In this document: piece after piece, positions 58,763 through 64,000 of the stretch
Layout of the letters: each line of letters begins with the position of its first letter
How positions within the stretch are numbered: position 1 is the stretch's first letter
NCBI RefSeq assembly: GCF_003144535.1
Contig: NZ_PHFJ01000006.1
Span: 62,001 to 126,000 of the forward strand
DNA: 64,000 nucleotides
Direction: 5' to 3'
From: Proteus penneri
GTDB taxonomy: Bacteria; Pseudomonadota; Gammaproteobacteria; Enterobacterales; Enterobacteriaceae
The notes under the pieces: model-generated
The model's input: only the letters and a program-made list of their open reading frames with translations
What the model was told of the DNA's origin: nothing
The model's database searches: none
Translations under genes and position numbers: made by a program

Positions 58763-59716
58763 TTAAGTGTTATCTTGTGCGCTATAGTCTACAACGACTC
58801 TTTTTGGTGCAACTAAGCCATCTTTAATGATAGCAAGGCCAATGAATTTTTTTTCATCACCTTCAGTTACTCTCACCCATTCGCCTTCATTGATATCATG
58901 ATTAACGCGAACAGGCTGTCCTAACTTGAGATAACCCGCAATAATCGTGGTCAGATTCACAGCAGGAAAATGTGCAACAGCGGTATCCATAGGCAATAAC
59001 AGAGCATCAAGTGCCGCGAAAGGATCTTCTTGTGCAGTTTGTGCATTTTCTTTCATCGCGCTTAATTGCTCTAACGTTACCATTCGTTCTTTAGGATAAT
59101 CGGCAACTTCTAGTCGACGTAAGAAAATAACGTGAGCACCACATTGTAATTTCTCACCAAGATCATCAATAATTGTTCGAATATAAGTACCTTTGGAACA
59201 ATGAATTTCCAGCTCTAATTCATCACCTTCCCAGCGAATAAACTGAAGTTCATAAACGGTAATCGGTCTTGCTTCTCGCTCAACTTCTATGCCTTGTCGA
59301 GCATATTCATAAAGCGGTTTACCTTGATGTTTTAAGGCAGAGTACATTGAAGGAACTTGCAATGTTTCACCACGAAAACTATCCAAGGCATCATCTAAAA
59401 CTTGCTGTGTAAATTGCACAGGGCGCTCTTGAATAATCTCGCCATGTGCATCAGAGGTGTCGGTTCGTTGCCCTAAACGGGCAATAACACGATAACGTTT
59501 ATCCGAATCCAATAGAAACTGTGAAAATTTCGTTGCTTCACCTAAACAAATAGGAAGCATACCTGTTGCTAAAGGATCCAATGCCCCCGTATGCCCTGCC
59601 TTACTGGCATTAAACATACGGCGGACTTTTTGAAGTGCATCGTTAGAAGAAATATCTTGGGGTTTATCGAGTAGCAATACGCCGTTAATCTCGCGCCCCT
59701 TACGACGACGCCCCAT
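58763..59716 (-). CDS. truB: tRNA pseudouridine-55 synthase TruB
   Basis: Forms the T-loop pseudouridine of tRNAs. 317 residues; catalytic Asp47 lies in [16 protein letters not shown]-terminal PUA-like region is present (GLVAPKRVV). The ATG overlaps the rbfA stop by one base (TAATG). Confidence 0.97.
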   Translation of the reverse strand: MGRRRKGREINGVLLLDKPQDISSNDALQKVRRMFNASKAGHTGALDPLATGMLPICLGEATKFSQFLLDSDKRYRVIARLGQRTDTSDAHGEIIQERPVQFTQQVLDDALDSFRGETLQVPSMYSALKHQGKPLYEYARQGIEVEREARPITVYELQFIRWEGDELELEIHCSKGTYIRTIIDDLGEKLQCGAHVIFLRRLEVADYPKERMVTLEQLSAMKENAQTAQEDPFAALDALLLPMDTAVAHFPAVNLTTIIAGYLKLGQPVRVNHDINEGEWVRVTEGDEKKFIGLAIIKDGLVAPKRVVVDYSAQDNT

Positions 59717-60117
59717 TATTTGTCCTCTTTATGACGGCGCTCTTCATCGCTTTTAACGACGTTAGAAACTAAGTTAGACATACGCATACCTTCAACTAAT
59801 GAGTTGTCATAAGCAAATGTCAGTTCAGGCACAATTCGTAAACGCATTGCTTTGCCTAATAAAGAACGAATAAAACCAGCGGCTTCATTAAGTGCGGTTA
59901 AACCCTCTGCAACCATTTCTTCTTCGCTTTTTTCACCACCAGATAAGTTTAAAAAGGTGACGAATACTTTGGCATAAGCCAAATCACGAGAAATTTCAAC
60001 GCCAGACACAGTGGCCATTCCAATGCGTGGATCTTTGACTTCACGTTGTAGAATGATGGCGATTTCTTTTTGCATTTCCTGAGAAACACGCTGACTACGG
60101 CTAAAATCTCTTGCCAT
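59716..60117 (-). CDS. rbfA: 30S ribosome-binding factor RbfA
   Basis: Ribosome maturation factor that binds the 30S subunit and is needed for cold adaptation. 133 residues from ATG 60117 ([23 protein letters not shown]) with GGGAGAGAT upstream; the longer frame from 60135 is unlikely. KH-like fold with [19 protein letters not shown]. Coupled to truB. Confidence 0.95.
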   Translation of the reverse strand: MARDFSRSQRVSQEMQKEIAIILQREVKDPRIGMATVSGVEISRDLAYAKVFVTFLNLSGGEKSEEEMVAEGLTALNEAAGFIRSLLGKAMRLRIVPELTFAYDNSLVEGMRMSNLVSNVVKSDEERRHKEDK

Positions 60118-60377
60118 TTTATCTCTCCCTGACAATAGGGTATCGCCCTGATTGTCATTATTAATTCAAATCTAAAATTAATGATATCTAAAGAGTATAC
60201 ATGAAGTGGTATTTAACAACCGCTTTCTCTGATTTCTTTCTTTAGAAATAAAATGTTTCTTTGGTGCTATTTTACCCTGTTATTTCACTTTCATAAATTA
60301 CTGAAAGGCTGTCTATTTCGGTTATATTGAAAATTGGAGAGGAAATAAGCGAAGAATACAACAAAGAAAGGAATAAG

Positions 60378-60400
60378 AAGGGAGCCCTTAAGCTCCCTTT
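60378..60400 (-). terminator. Hairpin after infB
   Basis: GGGAGC (60380-60385) pairs with GCTCCC (60392-60397) across CCTTAA, with T-rich sequence on the minus strand. It may be a partial terminator or processing site inside the nusA-infB-rbfA operon. The rest of the 300-base gap to rbfA is AT-rich with no gene. Confidence 0.6.
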
Positions 60401-60419
60401 TAAAACAAGACGTACTAAA

Positions 60420-63176
60420 TTAATCAATAGAACGTTTGATTTCGATAACTTGGAAGACTTCAATCATGTCGCCGACACGGACATCGTTGTAGTTTTTCAC
60501 ACCGATACCACATTCCATGCCATTACGCACTTCGTTGACGTCATCTTTAAAGCGACGTAATGACTCGAGTTCGCCTTCATAGATAACCACGTTATCACGT
60601 AGAACACGAATTGGGTTATTACGTTTGATGTTACCTTCAACCACCATACAGCCCGCAATCGCGCCGAATTTAGGTGATTTAAACACATCACGGACTTCTG
60701 CAAGACCCATGATTTCTTGTTTATATTCAGGTGCCAACATACCGCTCATTGCCAGTTTGATTTCATCAATCAGGCTATAGATGACGGAGTAGTAACGTAA
60801 ATCAACGCTTTCTTGTTCAATGATACGGCGAGCAGATGCATCAGCACGAACGTTGAAACCAAGAATGATTGCGTTAGAAGCGGCCGCTAATGTTGCGTCA
60901 GTTTCGGTGATACCACCTACGCCCGAACCGATGATTTTCAGTTTAACTTCATTAGTAGACAGTTTAACTAATGCATCAGTAATCGCTTCACAAGTACCTT
61001 GAACGTCTGTTTTCAGAACGATGTTCAGTTCAGAAGTTTTACCTTCTTCCATGTTAGCAAACATGTTTTCCAGTTTAGATTTCTGCTGACGAGCCAGTTT
61101 AACATCGCGGAATTTACCTTGACGGTATAATGCAACTTCACGCGCTTTCTTCTCGTCACGAACAACCGTTGCTTCATCACCCGCAGAAGGAACATTAGAC
61201 AGACCTAAAATCTCAACAGGCATTGATGGGCCAGCAGATTGAACGTCTTTACCTAATTCGTTACGCATTGCACGAATACGACCGTATTCGAAACCACACA
61301 GAACGATGTCACCTTTATTCAGTGTACCTTCACGGACAAGAATTGTTGCAACTGGGCCACGACCTTTATCAAGGTAAGATTCGATAACAACACCGCTTGC
61401 CATACCTTCTTTAACTGCTTTCAGTTCGAGAACTTCAGCTTGTAAAAGAATAGCATCCAGCAGTTCGTCAATCCCTAAACCTTGTTTTGCAGATACATGG
61501 ATAAACTGAGTTTCGCCACCCCAATCTTCTGGCAGAATGCCATATTGAGACAGTTCAGTTTTAACGCGATCTGGATCAGCTTCGTGTTTATCAATTTTGT
61601 TCGCTGCAACAACAACAGGTACATTTGCTGCTTTTGCGTGTTGAATTGCTTCGATAGTTTGTGGCATGACACCATCATCTGCCGCAACAACCAGAACAAC
61701 GATATCCGTAACCTGAGCACCACGAGCACGCATTGAAGTAAACGCGGCGTGACCTGGAGTATCTAGGAAGGTGATTTCACCTTTGTCAGTTTTAACGTGA
61801 TAAGCACCGATATGCTGGGTGATACCACCCGCTTCGCCTGATGCTACTTTCGTTGAACGAATGTAGTCCAGTAATGATGTTTTACCATGGTCAACGTGAC
61901 CCATAATAGTCACAACTGGAGCGCGAGATACTGCACTTTCTTCGCCAGTATCACGATCGCTCATAACTTGTTCTTCTAACTCGTTTTCACGACGTAAGAT
62001 AACTTTATGACCCATTTCTTCAGCAACAAGCTGTGCAGTTTCTTGGTCTAAAACCTGATTAATGGTCGCCATCGCACCCATTTTCATCATAGTTTTGATA
62101 ACTTCAGACCCTTTCACTGCCATTTTGTTAGCTAGTTCAGCAACAGAAATAGTCTCACCGATAATAACATCACGGTTTACAACAGCTGCTGGCTTATTGA
62201 AGCTTTGCTGTAATGAACTACCTTTACGTTTACCTTTCTTGTTAGTACGACCAGCAGCACGTGCTTCTTCACGATCTGCTTTTTCAGAATGGCGGTTGTT
62301 CTTCTTAGGACGAGGAGCCTTAGCATTGCGACCACGACCGCGGCCACCTTCAACTTCAGCATCACTTTCATCTTCTGCATCACGAGCATAACGTGATGTT
62401 GTTACATGATAGTCTGAGCCTTCAGTTTCTGGTGCTTTAGGTTCAGCAGTCCATTTTTCAGCATTTTCTTCAGCTAAACGACGTGCTTTTTCTGCTGCTA
62501 TACGTGCTTCTTCTTCCGCTTTACGGCGCTGTGCTTCTTCCGTTTTACGCTTCAGTTCAGCCTGTTCAGCATTGCGACGTGCTTTTTCCTGATCTGCTGC
62601 TTTATCAGCTTTTGGTTTATCGTTTTGTTTCACTTTATCTTTTTCCGCTGCTTCGCGCTTAGCTAATTCCGCTGCTTCACGTTTTGCTTCTTCAGCTTTA
62701 CGTTTCGCTTTTTCTTCGGCGTCTTTCTTTGCCTTTTCAGCTTCACGTTTTGCTTTTTCTTCAGCTTCGCGCTGTGCTTTCTCTTGTGCTTCGCGCTGGG
62801 CTTTTTCTTCGGCTTCGCGATGCGCCTTTTCTTCCGCTTCACGCTGAGCTTGCTCATCCGCTTGCGCTTTTTCAATGGCGTCACGGTTCACATAAGTGCG
62901 TTTTTTGCGGACTTCGATGGCTACTGATTTACTTTTGCCACCTGTACCAGGAACACTTAACGTACTACGCACTTTGCGTTGTAACGTTAACTTTTCTGGT
63001 TGGTTGGTTGATACGTCTTTATCACGATTCAACCAAGCCAGTAAGGTTTCTTTCTCTTTTTGGGAGACGGAATCAGAGACGGTCTTCTTAATACCGGCAT
63101 CAGCAAACTGCTGTACCAAACGTTCAACCGGTGTCTGAATCTCTTCTGCCAGTGATTTTACTGTTTCATCTGTCAT
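60420..63176 (-). CDS. infB: Translation initiation factor IF-2
   Basis: GTPase that places initiator tRNA on the 30S subunit. 918 residues: an N-terminal IF2N domain ([24 protein letters not shown]), a long highly charged Ala/Glu/Lys/Arg helix built of repeated EEKAxREA units (about residues 100-240), a second IF2N domain, and the G domain with GHVDHGKT near residue 425, NKID and the C-terminal tRNA-binding part. Slightly longer than E. coli IF-2 because of the charged repeats. Confidence 0.97.
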   Translation of the reverse strand: MTDETVKSLAEEIQTPVERLVQQFADAGIKKTVSDSVSQKEKETLLAWLNRDKDVSTNQPEKLTLQRKVRSTLSVPGTGGKSKSVAIEVRKKRTYVNRDAIEKAQADEQAQREAEEKAHREAEEKAQREAQEKAQREAEEKAKREAEKAKKDAEEKAKRKAEEAKREAAELAKREAAEKDKVKQNDKPKADKAADQEKARRNAEQAELKRKTEEAQRRKAEEEARIAAEKARRLAEENAEKWTAEPKAPETEGSDYHVTTSRYARDAEDESDAEVEGGRGRGRNAKAPRPKKNNRHSEKADREEARAAGRTNKKGKRKGSSLQQSFNKPAAVVNRDVIIGETISVAELANKMAVKGSEVIKTMMKMGAMATINQVLDQETAQLVAEEMGHKVILRRENELEEQVMSDRDTGEESAVSRAPVVTIMGHVDHGKTSLLDYIRSTKVASGEAGGITQHIGAYHVKTDKGEITFLDTPGHAAFTSMRARGAQVTDIVVLVVAADDGVMPQTIEAIQHAKAANVPVVVAANKIDKHEADPDRVKTELSQYGILPEDWGGETQFIHVSAKQGLGIDELLDAILLQAEVLELKAVKEGMASGVVIESYLDKGRGPVATILVREGTLNKGDIVLCGFEYGRIRAMRNELGKDVQSAGPSMPVEILGLSNVPSAGDEATVVRDEKKAREVALYRQGKFRDVKLARQQKSKLENMFANMEEGKTSELNIVLKTDVQGTCEAITDALVKLSTNEVKLKIIGSGVGGITETDATLAAASNAIILGFNVRADASARRIIEQESVDLRYYSVIYSLIDEIKLAMSGMLAPEYKQEIMGLAEVRDVFKSPKFGAIAGCMVVEGNIKRNNPIRVLRDNVVIYEGELESLRRFKDDVNEVRNGMECGIGVKNYNDVRVGDMIEVFQVIEIKRSID

Positions 63177-63198
63177 TCTGTTCCTTCCTGCTCAGTTG

Positions 63199-63999
<801 letters not shown>

Positions 64000-64000
64000 G

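Noticed and set aside
62700-62870. Repeated units in infB as a possible CRISPR or satellite
   Set aside because: The repeats are in-frame codons for EEKAxREA helix units, not spacer-separated direct repeats. No CRISPR array was seen anywhere in the window.
62177-62884. Several minus- and plus-strand ORFs inside infB
   Set aside because: They are out-of-frame readings of the repetitive charged region of IF-2.

Overview
The window reads as a chromosomal segment of an AT-rich enterobacterium of the family Morganellaceae, most likely Proteus or a close relative. The housekeeping proteins (PepA, HolC, ValS, RraB, ArgF, PyrBI, RidA, NrdDG, BtsSR, DeaD, NlpI, Pnp, RpsO, TruB, RbfA, InfB, NusA) all resemble their Escherichia coli counterparts closely, and the gene blocks keep enterobacterial order. 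The species call is inference from gene content and base composition; no 16S gene is present.

Layout. (1) 1-15.9 kb is accessory DNA lying next to the tRNA-Leu(CAA) gene (leuX-type, 15912-15996, minus strand). It looks like two tandem islands. The outer one carries the end of a type I restriction locus (hsdS, hsdR) and a topAI-yjhP pair that resembles the E. coli operon but lacks yjhQ. It ends in a degenerate copy of the tRNA 3' end at about 5.75 kb. The inner island (about 5.75-15.9 kb) carries an orphan membrane protein, a JUMPStart/ops element and a six-gene, very AT-rich surface-polysaccharide operon. An IS3-family element follows, then a tyrosine integrase broken both by an in-frame stop and by the IS. 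(2) 16-36 kb is core: ampH, lptFG, pepA-holC-valS, a GNAT gene, a YhfL-like lipoprotein, pirin, rraB, argF with ARG boxes, pyrL-pyrB-pyrI with its attenuator, ridA, and nrdDG with FNR, NrdR and DnaA sites. (3) 36.2-41.6 kb is a second accessory insertion, bordered on the left by the remnant tail of an IS3-type transposase. It holds six co-directional genes: an arylamine N-acetyltransferase (NAT)-like acyltransferase, a serine hydrolase, an MFS exporter, an AurF-type diiron N-oxygenase, a [2Fe-2S] ferredoxin and an ATP-grasp ligase. This looks like a small NRPS-free biosynthetic cluster for a nitrogen-oxidised amide or dipeptide. (4) 41.7-64 kb is core again: a lipoprotein gene, yhbP, a DUF1471 gene, yhbQ, yhbS, ubiT/ubiUV, an HlyD plus two ABC-2 permease operon without an ATPase, btsSR, deaD, nlpI, and the nusA-infB-rbfA-truB-rpsO-pnp block on the minus strand.

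How the parts work together. The polysaccharide operon has a flippase, a polymerase-like protein, two glycosyltransferases, a pyruvyl transferase and a nitroreductase-like protein behind an ops element, so it probably makes an RfaH-dependent surface glycan. In the 36-41 kb cluster the ferredoxin directly follows the diiron oxygenase it could reduce. The ATP-grasp and NAT-like proteins could join building blocks, and the MFS protein could export the product. The metabolic genes carry readable control sites: ARG boxes at argF, a UTP-type attenuator plus a PurR-like box at pyrLBI, and an anaerobic/dNTP-linked promoter at nrdDG. The strongest candidate for an undescribed system is the AurF/ATP-grasp/NAT cluster.
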